DNA of 64,000 nucleotides from assembly GCF_004358695.1 (NCBI RefSeq), contig NZ_SNAA01000016.1, forward strand, positions 18,582-82,581. The letters are read 5' to 3'. The stretch is from Palleronia sediminis (GTDB lineage Bacteria > Pseudomonadota > Alphaproteobacteria > Rhodobacterales > Rhodobacteraceae). A program made the translations under genes and the position numbers. Of this stretch, positions 19,708-28,211 are shown piece after piece; the stretch's first letter is position 1; each line of letters begins with the position of its first letter. The notes under the pieces are model-generated. The model was given only the letters and a program-made list of their open reading frames with translations, did not search any database and was not told the origin of the DNA.

Positions 19708-19846
19708 TGCATAATTTCCAGCCAGACGATAGCTATGCAGCTTTCCCGAGCGAGTTCAAGGCTGGCCTTTACCGGGAAACCCGCGCAAACAGGGATGGAA
19801 TCGGTCTTCCGCAAAAGGGATCGACACAAATGGTACTGCATAATTT
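19708..19846. promoter_or_regulatory. Divergent promoter region with TGCATAATTT direct repeats
   Basis: The 165-base gap between tupB and the TrmO-like gene carries TGCATAATTT twice, at 19708-19717 and 19837-19846, one near each start codon. Both are AT-rich islands in GC-rich DNA. Each could be a -10 region or half of a metal-regulator site for the two divergent units. Confidence 0.4.
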
Positions 19847-19858
19847 ACGGAACCCCGA

Positions 19859-20350
19859 ATGAGCACCGCCGACGACCTGCGGCCCGGCGAGCGGGCGATA
19901 GACACGGACCCGCCCGGCGATGCCGCGCTGCGCTTCATCGGGCGGATCGAGACACCCTGGGCGCGGCGCGAGGATTGTCCGCGGCAAGGGCGGCTCGACG
20001 GGCCGGAATGCCGCGTCGTGCTCGATCCCGCCTGGCACGACGCGCTCGAGGGTCTCGAGGCCTATGACCGGATCGAACTGCTCTACTGGCTCGACCGCAG
20101 CCGTCGCGACCTCGTTCGGCAAAGCCCGAAAAACGACGGCCGGACCGTCGGCACCTTTGCCCTGCGCTCGCCCGTCAGGCCGAACCCTATCGGCACGAGC
20201 ATTGTGCACCTCGAGCGGATCGAGGGCGGCACGCTGGTCGTGCGCGGGCTCGACTGCCTCGACGGCACGCCCCTGATCGACGTGAAGCCCGACCGCTGCG
20301 CCTTTACCCCGCTGGCTCCCGCCAAGCCGGGCGAGGACACCGCCCCGTGA
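19859..20350 (+). CDS. TrmO/TsaA-family methyltransferase-like protein
   Basis: A 163-aa protein of the UPF0066 (TsaA/TrmO, YaeB) family. The family signature is clear: VGTFALRSPVRPNPIGTS near residue 100, preceded by the FIGRIETPW strand. TrmO methylates t6A37 in tRNA using SAM. Here the gene heads a molybdenum-uptake operon rather than standing with translation genes, so another small-molecule role is possible. It is followed 23 bases later by a ModA-like binding protein gene. Confidence 0.8.
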   Translation: MSTADDLRPGERAIDTDPPGDAALRFIGRIETPWARREDCPRQGRLDGPECRVVLDPAWHDALEGLEAYDRIELLYWLDRSRRDLVRQSPKNDGRTVGTFALRSPVRPNPIGTSIVHLERIEGGTLVVRGLDCLDGTPLIDVKPDRCAFTPLAPAKPGEDTAP

Positions 20351-20373
20351 CGACCCCCTTTCCGAGGAATGCC

Positions 20374-21165
20374 ATGTACCGAAATCTCGTTCTCGCCCTG
20401 GGTCTCGGCCTGTCGATGACCGCCGCTCATGCCCAGGACCTGTCGCTTTACGCGGCGGGCAGTCTCAAGGCCGCGATGTCCGATATCGCGCGCGACTATA
20501 CGCAGGCCCATGGCAGCGGGGTTGCCACGACCTTCGGGCCCTCGGGGCTGCTGCGCGAGCGTATCGAGGGCGGCGAGGCCGCGCATGTCTTTGCCTCGGC
20601 CAACATGCGCCACCCCCGCACGCTGGCCGAGGCCGGCAAGGGCGGGCCGGTCGCGCTCTTCGCGCGCAACGGGCTGTGCGCGCTCGCGCGGCCCGGTCTC
20701 GAGGTGACGACCGACAGTCTGCTCGACACCATGCTGGACGAGGACACCCGGCTCGGCACCTCGACGCCCAAGGCCGATCCGTCGGGCGACTACGCCTTTG
20801 CGCTGTTCGACAAGACCGACCACGCCGAGGCGCTCAAGGCCAAGGCGCTGCAACTGACGGGCGGCCCCGACAGCGCGACGCCGCCCGAGGGGCGCAACGC
20901 CTATGCCTGGGTGCTCGACAGCGATCAGGCCGACCTGTTCCTGACCTATTGCACCAACGCGGTTCTGGCCCGCAACGAGGTGCCGGACCTGCAGATCGTG
21001 CAGGTGCCCCCGGCCCTGGCGGTCGGGGCCGATTACGGGCTGATCGTGCTGGACGACGCCCCGGCCGAGGCATGGCGGCTCGCGCTCTATATCCTGTCGC
21101 CCGCGGGCCAGTCCGTGCTGGCCGATTACGGCTTCGACGTGGGCGCGCGCCCACGGGAGGACTGA
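20374..21165 (+). CDS. ModA-like molybdate-binding protein (orphan)
   Basis: A 263-aa periplasmic protein with a Sec signal (MYRNLVLALGLGLSMTAAHA). Mature residues fit ModA: LYAAGSLKAAMSDIARDY and TTFGPSGLLRERIEGGEAAHVFASAN. GAGGA lies before the ATG at 20374. No ModB or ModC gene adjoins it. The next genes encode a different (FecCD-type) system starting 2 bases after its stop, so how it delivers its ligand is unclear. Confidence 0.8.
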   Translation: MYRNLVLALGLGLSMTAAHAQDLSLYAAGSLKAAMSDIARDYTQAHGSGVATTFGPSGLLRERIEGGEAAHVFASANMRHPRTLAEAGKGGPVALFARNGLCALARPGLEVTTDSLLDTMLDEDTRLGTSTPKADPSGDYAFALFDKTDHAEALKAKALQLTGGPDSATPPEGRNAYAWVLDSDQADLFLTYCTNAVLARNEVPDLQIVQVPPALAVGADYGLIVLDDAPAEAWRLALYILSPAGQSVLADYGFDVGARPRED

Positions 21166-21166
21166 G

Positions 21167-22198
21167 ATGCGCGCGGTCCTTCTGACGCTCGCGCTGCTGT
21201 TGGCCGCGCCGCTCGAGGCGCGCAGCGTCACCGACAGCGCCGGTCGCACCGTCGAGATCCCCGACACGGTCAACACGGTCTTTGCCGCCGGCCCCCCGGC
21301 CGCGATCCTCGTCTATATCCTCAAGCCCGAGGCACTGACCGGCTGGCCGCGCGCGCTGCGCCCGGAGGAGCGGGACTATATCGCCGCGCCCTTCCGCGAC
21401 CTGCCCGAGACCGGGCGCATCACCGGCCGCGGCGGCGAGGCCAATCTCGAACGCGTGCTCGAGATCGCGCCCGATCTCATCATCGATTTCGGCTCGGTCC
21501 GCGACACCTATACCGATCTCGCGAACCGCGTTCAGGACCAGACCGGCATTCCCTACCTGCTGATCGACGGGCGGTTCGAGAACACGGCCGGGGCGCTGCG
21601 CCTGCTGGGCGACGCGCTGGGCGTGCCCGAACGGGCCGAGGCGCTGGCCGCGGATGTCGAGGCCACATTCGCCCGGATCGACGCCATGCTCGAGGCCATC
21701 CCCGAAAAGGATCGCCCCCGTGTCTATCTGGCCCGCGGACCCGAAGGGCTCGAGACCGGGATGAAGGGGTCGATCAATACCGAGATCATCGAACGCGCGG
21801 GCGGCCGCAACGTGGCCGATGACGGTGGCGCGACGCGCGGGCTGGTACAAAGCTCGATGGAGCAGGTGATCGTCGCCGATCCCGACACGATCGTGACGTG
21901 GGATCCGAACTTCTACGCCGCTGTCTTCGACGATCCGCTCTGGCAGGGCGTCGATGCGGTCGATGCGGGCCGGGTCTACCTGTCCCCCACGGCGCCTTTC
22001 GGCTGGATCGACCGCCCGCCCTCGCTCAACCGCATGATGGGGCTGATCTGGATGGCGGGGCTGCTTTATCCCGACGGTTGGGAGGGCGACCTCCGCGAGG
22101 ACACGCGGGCGTTCTACAAGCTCTATTACCACGTCGATCTCGACGACGACGCGCTGGAAAGGCTGCTCGAATGGGCCGAGGGACGACCGCCGATGTGA
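21167..22198 (+). CDS. MolA-like ABC substrate-binding protein
   Basis: A 343-aa binding protein of the siderophore/B12 (BtuF, FecB) class with a signal peptide (MRAVLLTLALLLAAPLEARS). It begins with VTDSAGRTVEIPDTVNTVFA, typical of the class, and has the lobe-linking pattern NLERVLEIAPDLIIDFGS. In Haemophilus such a protein (MolA) binds molybdate and tungstate. The surrounding Mo/W genes suggest the same ligand here, though iron chelates or B12 remain possible. Confidence 0.75.
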   Translation: MRAVLLTLALLLAAPLEARSVTDSAGRTVEIPDTVNTVFAAGPPAAILVYILKPEALTGWPRALRPEERDYIAAPFRDLPETGRITGRGGEANLERVLEIAPDLIIDFGSVRDTYTDLANRVQDQTGIPYLLIDGRFENTAGALRLLGDALGVPERAEALAADVEATFARIDAMLEAIPEKDRPRVYLARGPEGLETGMKGSINTEIIERAGGRNVADDGGATRGLVQSSMEQVIVADPDTIVTWDPNFYAAVFDDPLWQGVDAVDAGRVYLSPTAPFGWIDRPPSLNRMMGLIWMAGLLYPDGWEGDLREDTRAFYKLYYHVDLDDDALERLLEWAEGRPPM

Positions 22199-23193
22199 CC
22201 GCACCGCGCCCCGCGCCGACGCTTGCGGGATGGCTGACGCTGGGGCTCGCCGCCCTGTCGATCGGCGCGCTCATGGTCGGCCCCTATGGCCTGACGCCCG
22301 GCGAGGTGGTCGCGGCGCTCGTCGGCCGGGGCGATCCGCAGGCGGCGGTCGTGGTGTGGAACATCCGCCTGCCGCGCGTCGGCGCCGCGCTGCTGGTGGG
22401 CGCGGCGCTGGCCGCCGCCGGGGCGAGCTACCAGGCGCTGTTTCGCAATCCGCTCGTCTCGCCCGATATCCTCGGGGTCTCGGCCGGTGCAGGGCTCGGG
22501 GCGGTGGCGGGGATATTCCTGTCGCTGCCGGTGGCCGCGATCCAGCTTTCGGCCTTTGCGGGCGGGATGGCGGCGGTGGCGGTCGTGGCGTTCGTCGCGT
22601 CACTGGTGCGCAATACCGACCGCACGCTGACGCTGGTGCTGATCGGCGTGGTGATCGGGGCGCTGGCCGGTGCCGCGACCTCGCTGCTCAAGGTCATGGC
22701 CGATCCATATGACCAGTTGCCCGCGATCACCTTCTGGCTGCTCGGCTCGCTCGCCGCCGTAACCTCGGGCGACATCCTGCCCGCCCTGCCCGCGGTGGCG
22801 GCCGGGCTTGTGCCGCTGGCGCTTTTGCGCTGGAGGATCAACGTGCTGAGCCTCGGCGACGAGGAGGCCAGCGCGCTCGGGGTCGAGGCCGCCCGCACCC
22901 GGTTTCTCGTCATCGTCGCCGCGACGCTCATCACCGCCAGCGTCACTGCGCTGGCCGGTGTCGTGGGATGGGTCGGGCTCGTGATCCCGCATATCGCGCG
23001 GATGCTGGTCGGGCCGGGGTTCGGGCGGCTCTTGCCGGCCTCGGCGCTGATCGGCGCGGGCTACCTGCTGGTCGTCGACACGCTGGCGCGCACGATGGCG
23101 CAGATCGAGGTGCCGCTGGGCATCCTGACGGCCGTTATCGGGGCGCCGTTCTTCGTATGGCTCCTGGCGCGCGGACGGCGGGGGTGGTCGTGA
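22195..23193 (+). CDS. MolB-like FecCD-type ABC permease
   Basis: A permease of about 332 aa in the FecCD/BtuC family with about ten membrane segments. Hallmarks are NIRLPRVGAALLVGAALAAA, YQALFRNPLVSPDILGVSAG and GWVGLVIPHIARMLVG. The preferred start is GTG at 22195, in a GTGA overlap with the upstream stop and with GAGGGA before it. An in-frame ATG at 22171 is also possible. Its stop overlaps the ATPase start. Confidence 0.85.
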   Translation: MTAPRPAPTLAGWLTLGLAALSIGALMVGPYGLTPGEVVAALVGRGDPQAAVVVWNIRLPRVGAALLVGAALAAAGASYQALFRNPLVSPDILGVSAGAGLGAVAGIFLSLPVAAIQLSAFAGGMAAVAVVAFVASLVRNTDRTLTLVLIGVVIGALAGAATSLLKVMADPYDQLPAITFWLLGSLAAVTSGDILPALPAVAAGLVPLALLRWRINVLSLGDEEASALGVEAARTRFLVIVAATLITASVTALAGVVGWVGLVIPHIARMLVGPGFGRLLPASALIGAGYLLVVDTLARTMAQIEVPLGILTAVIGAPFFVWLLARGRRGWS

Positions 23194-24017
23194 TGCTCGA
23201 GGCGCGGGACCTGTCCATCGGCTACGGCACGACGGTCGTCGGCACCCGCCTGTCGCTGGTCGCGCGCCCCGGCGACGTGGTGTGCCTGCTGGGGCCGAAC
23301 GGCTGCGGCAAGACCACGCTGTTCCGCACGATCCTGGGTCTGCTGCCGGCGCTGGCAGGCAGCGTGATGCTGGGGGGCAAGCCGATCGCGCAACAGCGCC
23401 GCGCCGAGATCGCGCGCCGCATCGCCTATGTCCCGCAGGCCCATGCCCCGCCCTTTCCCTTCGAGGCGCTGGACGTCGTGCTGATGGGCCGCACGGCGCG
23501 GCTGGGCCTGTTCGGGCAACCCGGCGCCCGCGACCGCGCGGCCGCGCGTCACGCCATGGCGCGGCTGGGCATCGCGGACCTTGCGCATCGCGACTATTCC
23601 CGCCTGTCGGGGGGGCAGCGCCAGCTCGTGCTGATCGCCCGCGCGCTGGTGCAGGAGGCCGCGCTGATCGTCATGGACGAGCCGACCGCGAGCCTCGATT
23701 TCGGCAACCGCGCGCAGGTGCTGGCCCAGATCGCGGGGCTGACGCGCGACACGGGCGCGGCGGGCTGCGGCGTCATCCTGTCGACCCACGACCCCGATCA
23801 GGCCTTTGCGCTGGATGCGAGGGTGCTCTTGATGAAAGACGGCCGGCCCCATGCCGAGGGGCCGGCCGATACGGTTCTGACCGCGCGCAACCTCAGCGCG
23901 GTCTATGGCATCCCCGTCACGGTCGAGACGACGCGCGGCGGGCGCAAGGTTTGCCTGCCGTCGCTCGACCTTCAGTCCGCGCCGACGATGACGTCGGACG
24001 CCTTGACGATGGCATAG
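23193..24017 (+). CDS. MolC-like ABC ATP-binding protein
   Basis: A 274-aa ATPase of the FepC/BtuD type. Walker A is [10 protein letters not shown], the signature [15 protein letters not shown], Walker [13 protein letters not shown] and the switch His lies in STHDPDQAF. It starts in a TGATG junction with the permease. Its last 46 bases overlap, on the opposite strand, the end of the molbindin gene. Confidence 0.87.
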   Translation: MLEARDLSIGYGTTVVGTRLSLVARPGDVVCLLGPNGCGKTTLFRTILGLLPALAGSVMLGGKPIAQQRRAEIARRIAYVPQAHAPPFPFEALDVVLMGRTARLGLFGQPGARDRAAARHAMARLGIADLAHRDYSRLSGGQRQLVLIARALVQEAALIVMDEPTASLDFGNRAQVLAQIAGLTRDTGAAGCGVILSTHDPDQAFALDARVLLMKDGRPHAEGPADTVLTARNLSAVYGIPVTVETTRGGRKVCLPSLDLQSAPTMTSDALTMA

Positions 24018-24181
24018 GCCGTCTTGCCGACCTCGAGCCCCAGATCCTCGACCGAGGCATTGGTGATCATCGCCGTGACGGTCGCACCGCCGCCGAGGTC
24101 GATCTGCACGGTCGAGTTGACCGCGCCCTTGTCGATGGCCTTGACGGTACCGGCGAGCTTGTTGCGTGCGCTGAGTTTCAT
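23972..24181 (-). CDS. mop: Molbindin (single TOBE/Mop domain)
   Basis: A 69-aa single-domain protein, [20 protein letters not shown] at the start, then [20 protein letters not shown]. This is the classic Mop/TOBE fold, which assembles into oligomers that store molybdate in the cytoplasm. AGGAG precedes the ATG. It converges with the ATPase gene and overlaps its 3' end. Confidence 0.9.
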   Translation of the reverse strand: MKLSARNKLAGTVKAIDKGAVNSTVQIDLGGGATVTAMITNASVEDLGLEVGKTAYAIVKASDVIVGAD

Positions 24182-24283
24182 GGTCCCTATCTCCTGCGTG
24201 TCGCTTGACGCATCATGGTATGGCCCGTGGCGGCGAATGCAATGCGAGGCCGCCGCAGTGTCGACCCGGACCGCGACAGAACG

Positions 24284-25426
24284 ATGACCGACCGCACCGA
24301 TCCCGCCTTTCGTTTCGACCTGCGCGATTTCAACGGCGCGCTGGGCGATATCGGAACGCTGCTGCCGCTGACCCTCGGGGCCATCGCGCTGGTCGGGCTG
24401 TCGGCACAGACCGTGCTCATGGGGTTCGGGCTGGTCTATATCGCGTCGGGGCTGATCTACCGCTTGCCCGTCCCCGTCCAGCCGATGAAGGCCATCGCGG
24501 CCGTCGCCCTCGTCGGAGGGGTGACGCCCGGCGCGATGGCCATGGCGGGGGTCGCCATCGGGCTGATCCTCGTCGTTCTGGGCAGCAGCGGGGTCATCGA
24601 CCGGATCGCGCGGCTGGTGCCGCAATCGGTCATGTCGGGCCTGCAACTGGGCCTCGGGGTGGCGCTCGGCTGGCTGGCGCTGACGCTGATGGCCGGGCAG
24701 CCGCTCATCGCGGCGGTATCGCTTGCCGTGGCGGCGGCGGCGCTGCGGCGGGGCACCCATGCCGCCCTCGCCGCGTTGCTATGCGGTGCGGCGCTGGGCT
24801 GGATCGCGGGCCATCCGGGCCTTGCCCCGGAGGCCGCTCCCCATGCCGGCACATGGCCGCCCGCCCTGCCCGTCGCGGACGATCTACGGGTCGCGCTGTT
24901 CGACCTCGCGCTGCCGCAACTGGCGCTGACGGTGACGAACGCGGTCTTTCTGACGGTGCTGGTCGCGGGCGACAGTTTCGGCGCGCGCGCCGCGACGGTG
25001 ACGCCCCGCCGGTTGTGCCTGACCTCGGGGGCGGCGAACCTGCTGCTCGCGCCGCTGGGCGCGCTGCCCATGTGTCACGGCGCGGGCGGGCTGGCCGCGC
25101 ATCACCGCTTCGGCGCCCGGACCGGAGGCGCCCCGATCATGCTCGGCGCGGTGCTGATGGCGCTGGCCTTCCTGCCGCACGAGATCCGCGGCCCGGCCCT
25201 GCAGGCGATCCCCGCAGCCACGCTGGGCGCGCTCTTGCTGATTGCCGCGATCGAGCTCGGGGCCAGCCGCCGCCTCATCGACGCCCGCCCCTCCTGCCGG
25301 CCCGTCATCGCGGTCACGGCGGCCATGACGCTGATCGCGAACCCGCTGATCGGCCTTGTCGCCGGCACAATGGCCGAGATCGCCCGCAAGCTGATCCTGT
25401 CGCAGAGGCGGGCAAAGCAGGAGTGA
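24284..25426 (+). CDS. MOT1-type molybdate/sulfate permease
   Basis: A 380-aa polytopic membrane protein. The motif [20 protein letters not shown] near residue 15 and [14 protein letters not shown] near residue 65 are the two signatures of the MOT1 molybdate transporter branch related to SulP. It is divergent from mop. The start at 24284 gives [18 protein letters not shown]; the frame is open a further 69 bases upstream. Confidence 0.85.
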   Translation: MTDRTDPAFRFDLRDFNGALGDIGTLLPLTLGAIALVGLSAQTVLMGFGLVYIASGLIYRLPVPVQPMKAIAAVALVGGVTPGAMAMAGVAIGLILVVLGSSGVIDRIARLVPQSVMSGLQLGLGVALGWLALTLMAGQPLIAAVSLAVAAAALRRGTHAALAALLCGAALGWIAGHPGLAPEAAPHAGTWPPALPVADDLRVALFDLALPQLALTVTNAVFLTVLVAGDSFGARAATVTPRRLCLTSGAANLLLAPLGALPMCHGAGGLAAHHRFGARTGGAPIMLGAVLMALAFLPHEIRGPALQAIPAATLGALLLIAAIELGASRRLIDARPSCRPVIAVTAAMTLIANPLIGLVAGTMAEIARKLILSQRRAKQE

Positions 25427-25528
25427 CGACGGCGGCATGACGCCCAAGGGGCGCGCGGCCCCTCGCCAGACGGGCCTTGCGTACATATCTCAGACCGAGG
25501 CCCGTTCGCCGCCACAGGAGAGCCCCCC

Positions 25529-26500
25529 ATCGCCCCGGTTCCACCGTCATCGCGTGTCGATCTGCCGCCGTCCGGCGATCCTGTCGCGCGCGCGTATCTC
25601 GACGCCTGCCGGGCGCGGATCGATGGCTTTGTCGCGCGGCATTTCACATGGCCGGGGACGCTGCGGCTGCATCGCGCGGCCTTCGGTCGGGATATCCTGC
25701 GCGCGCCTTGCAATGTCGTGCTGTCGCCCGTGCTTGTTCTGAGCCGGGTCGGCGCGGCGCTTTTCCGTCGGGTCGGTTGGGTCCGCTGGGCGGAGTGGCT
25801 GTCGCGACGGCGGATCCTGCTGCCGACCGCGGTTTCGCGCCGGGTCGAGATCCTGCTTGCCGCCGAGCTTCTCGATCTCGCGCCCGCGGGCGTGGTCGAT
25901 CCGGGCGACCCGGATACGCTGGCCCGCGCCGTGCTGGAGGCGCCGCAGTTGCGCGCGGCGTTCCGCGATTGCGCCAGCCCCGACGCGGCCCATGGCCTCG
26001 CGCAGAGGATCGAGGGGGCGGTCGGGGAATACGCGGGCACCCGCTCGGCCGTGGCCGAGATCACGGTGACGGCCTGCGTGCTGGTCGTGGGCGCGCTCGT
26101 GTTCCAGGCGCTGACGCCGGGCATGATCTCGATGGCGCCGGGCGTGGCCGATGCACTGGCCCGCAGCACCGCCATCGCGTCTTTCCCCTTGGGCGAGACG
26201 CTGGGCGGCGCGTGGTACGGGATTTTCGGCATAGGCGCGTCGCCCTGGCTGATCGGCGCGACGGTCGCGGCCTCGGTCATGGCGGGATCGGTCTTTGCAG
26301 CCTTTGCGGGCATCGTCGCCGACCCGGTGCAAAGCCTGGCCGGCATCCACCGCCGCCGCCTCGCGCGCCTTCTGGATACGCTCGAGGCGGATATCGCGGG
26401 CCGGCGCGACAGACCCTTCACCGCCCGCGAACACATCTACGCCCGCGCCTTCGACCTCTGGGACGCGGCGGCGAGCGCGTTCCGGCTGTTTCGAAACTAG
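25529..26500 (+). CDS. Membrane protein of unknown function, possible ATC start
   Basis: The frame is open from the end of the MOT1 gene to 26500 with no ATG, GTG or TTG until GTG 25718. A 260-aa product from that GTG would lose a conserved-looking N-terminus (IDGFVARHFTWPGTLRLHRA). An AGGAG at 25516-25520 stands 8 bases before ATC 25529, which would give 323 aa. The C-terminal half has two strong hydrophobic segments (ITVTACVLVVGALVFQALTP and WLIGATVAASVMAGSVFAAF). I do not recognise a function. A start mutation (ATG to ATC) or a rare start codon are both possible. Confidence 0.65.
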   Translation: MAPVPPSSRVDLPPSGDPVARAYLDACRARIDGFVARHFTWPGTLRLHRAAFGRDILRAPCNVVLSPVLVLSRVGAALFRRVGWVRWAEWLSRRRILLPTAVSRRVEILLAAELLDLAPAGVVDPGDPDTLARAVLEAPQLRAAFRDCASPDAAHGLAQRIEGAVGEYAGTRSAVAEITVTACVLVVGALVFQALTPGMISMAPGVADALARSTAIASFPLGETLGGAWYGIFGIGASPWLIGATVAASVMAGSVFAAFAGIVADPVQSLAGIHRRRLARLLDTLEADIAGRRDRPFTAREHIYARAFDLWDAAASAFRLFRN

Positions 26501-26514
26501 GAGCGGAGCCCTGC

Positions 26515-27345
26515 TCAGCCCCGTTTCAGCGCGCTCAGGACCGTTCGGGTGGCGGCGACCAGCGGTTCATGGGTTTCGCGCAGGATCTGCACGCGGTCGA
26601 ACCTGTCCGGGTCGCGCTCCACCGCCGCGCGCAGCGCCCGCCCGAAGGCCATGCGCAGCTCGGTGCCGATGTTGAACTTGCAGATCGCCGAGCCATGCGC
26701 CAGCGCGCGCCGCTGTGCGACCGGCACGCCCGAGCCGCCATGAATGACCAGCGGAACCTGCGTGACCGCCTCGATGGCGCGGATGCGCTCCTCGTCCAGA
26801 CCGCCTTGCCTGTCCTGTTGCAGATGGACGTTGCCCACCGAGATCGCCATCGCGTCGACGCCCGTATCCCGCGCAAAGCGCGCGGCCTCGTCGGGGTCGG
26901 TTCCGGCCGAGATTTCGCCGCCGGAATAGCCCACGAACCCGATCTCGCCCTCGCAGGAGACGCCCGCGGCGTGGGCCATGTCGACGATGGCCGCGGTTTC
27001 GTCGATGTTGCGGGCCAGCGGTTTGCGCGAGCCGTCATACATCACCGAGGTAAAGCCGCTGTCGATTGCGATGCGGCACTCTTCGGTCGTGTAGCCGTGA
27101 TCGAGATGGGCGACGACTGGAACGGACGCGGTTTCGGCGAGGTGGCGGAACATCGCGCCCAGCACCGGCAGCGGCGTATGTTCGCGGCAGGAGGGCCCGG
27201 CCTGCAGGATCACCGGGCAATCCTCGGCCTCGGCGGCGGCGACATAGGCGCGCATGTCCTCCCACCCGAGGGTGACGAGCCCCGCCACGGCATAGCCGTC
27301 GCGCAGCGCGGGTTGCAGGACCTGCGACAGGGTGACGAGGCTCAT
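26515..27345 (-). CDS. iolJ: Class II aldolase, probable 2-deoxy-5-keto-gluconate-6-P aldolase
   Basis: A 276-aa class II (zinc) aldolase of the FbaA/GatY family. Zinc-ligand motifs are VVAHLDHGYTTEEC and LVIHGGSGVP, and the phosphate-binding region is CKFNIGTELRMAF. As the last gene of the iolDCBJ operon it should split the inositol-derived keto-acid phosphate into DHAP and malonate semialdehyde. It starts in an ATGA overlap with iolB. Confidence 0.85.
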   Translation of the reverse strand: MSLVTLSQVLQPALRDGYAVAGLVTLGWEDMRAYVAAAEAEDCPVILQAGPSCREHTPLPVLGAMFRHLAETASVPVVAHLDHGYTTEECRIAIDSGFTSVMYDGSRKPLARNIDETAAIVDMAHAAGVSCEGEIGFVGYSGGEISAGTDPDEAARFARDTGVDAMAISVGNVHLQQDRQGGLDEERIRAIEAVTQVPLVIHGGSGVPVAQRRALAHGSAICKFNIGTELRMAFGRALRAAVERDPDRFDRVQILRETHEPLVAATRTVLSALKRG

Positions 27346-28199
27346 TTGAACTTGGCCACCATGTCCATGATGCCGGGAATGGTATGGAGCTGCTCCGCGT
27401 GGGTCGGCTGGAAATACTGCTTGAGGCTGCGCTGGCTGAGGCCGCCAAGGATGGTGAAGTAATACATCTCGTAGCCCGGCAGCACGGCGCAGGGGTGATA
27501 GCCCTTGTCGATCAGCACCGTCGAGCCGTTCATGATGTGATAGGCGGCGCCGGGCTCGTTCACTTTGCGCTGCAGCATCTGAAGGCCCGAGCCGTAATCG
27601 GGACGGAACCGGAAATTGTAGGTCTCGTCGTGGCGGGTCTCGATCAGTTCGCCCGTCTCGTCGCGGCGGTCGGTGTCGTGCTTGTGCGACGGAAAGCCGG
27701 ACCAGCCGCCCTGCCCCACCGTGTAAAGCTCGGACACCAGCAGGCGGCCGACCCGGTCGTGATGCCCGGCGCCCAGGATATGCTTGATCTTGCGATGGGT
27801 CTTGGTGTCGTCGGACCCGTATTGTACCACGTCCAGATCGGCGGCCCGGACCGCGAAAGGCGCGAGTTTGGTGTCGTAGCGCGCCCCGGCGACAAAGGTT
27901 TCGGTGGCGTCCGTGGTGCAGGTGATGCGGACGCTGGCGCCGGAGGGGACATAGACGCCTTCGGGCTCGCCATCCCAGACGTTCTCGGTCCGCTGGCCGA
28001 TCCCGTCAAAGGCGGTCCCGTCCACCTCGACATTCACGGTTCCGGTGGCCGGAACGACGCAGGTCTCGTAGCCCGCCACGGAGTAGTCGAAGCTCTCGCC
28101 CTCTTTCAGCTTGACGATGTTGAAGTAATTCAGCGGGACGAGGTCGTGATCCGCGTCGACGATGGGCATGTTGGCATTGTCATGGGGCGCGATATGCAT
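27342..28199 (-). CDS. iolB: 5-deoxy-glucuronate isomerase
   Basis: A 285-aa cupin-fold isomerase. Typical IolB stretches are GYETCVVPATGTVNVEVDG, WSGFPSHKHD (metal ligands) and GYHPCAVLPGYEMYYFTILG. It converts 5-deoxy-glucuronate to 2-deoxy-5-keto-gluconate. It lies 12 bases after iolC. Confidence 0.92.
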   Translation of the reverse strand: MHIAPHDNANMPIVDADHDLVPLNYFNIVKLKEGESFDYSVAGYETCVVPATGTVNVEVDGTAFDGIGQRTENVWDGEPEGVYVPSGASVRITCTTDATETFVAGARYDTKLAPFAVRAADLDVVQYGSDDTKTHRKIKHILGAGHHDRVGRLLVSELYTVGQGGWSGFPSHKHDTDRRDETGELIETRHDETYNFRFRPDYGSGLQMLQRKVNEPGAAYHIMNGSTVLIDKGYHPCAVLPGYEMYYFTILGGLSQRSLKQYFQPTHAEQLHTIPGIMDMVAKFK

Positions 28200-28211
28200 C
28201 GGCCTCTCCTT

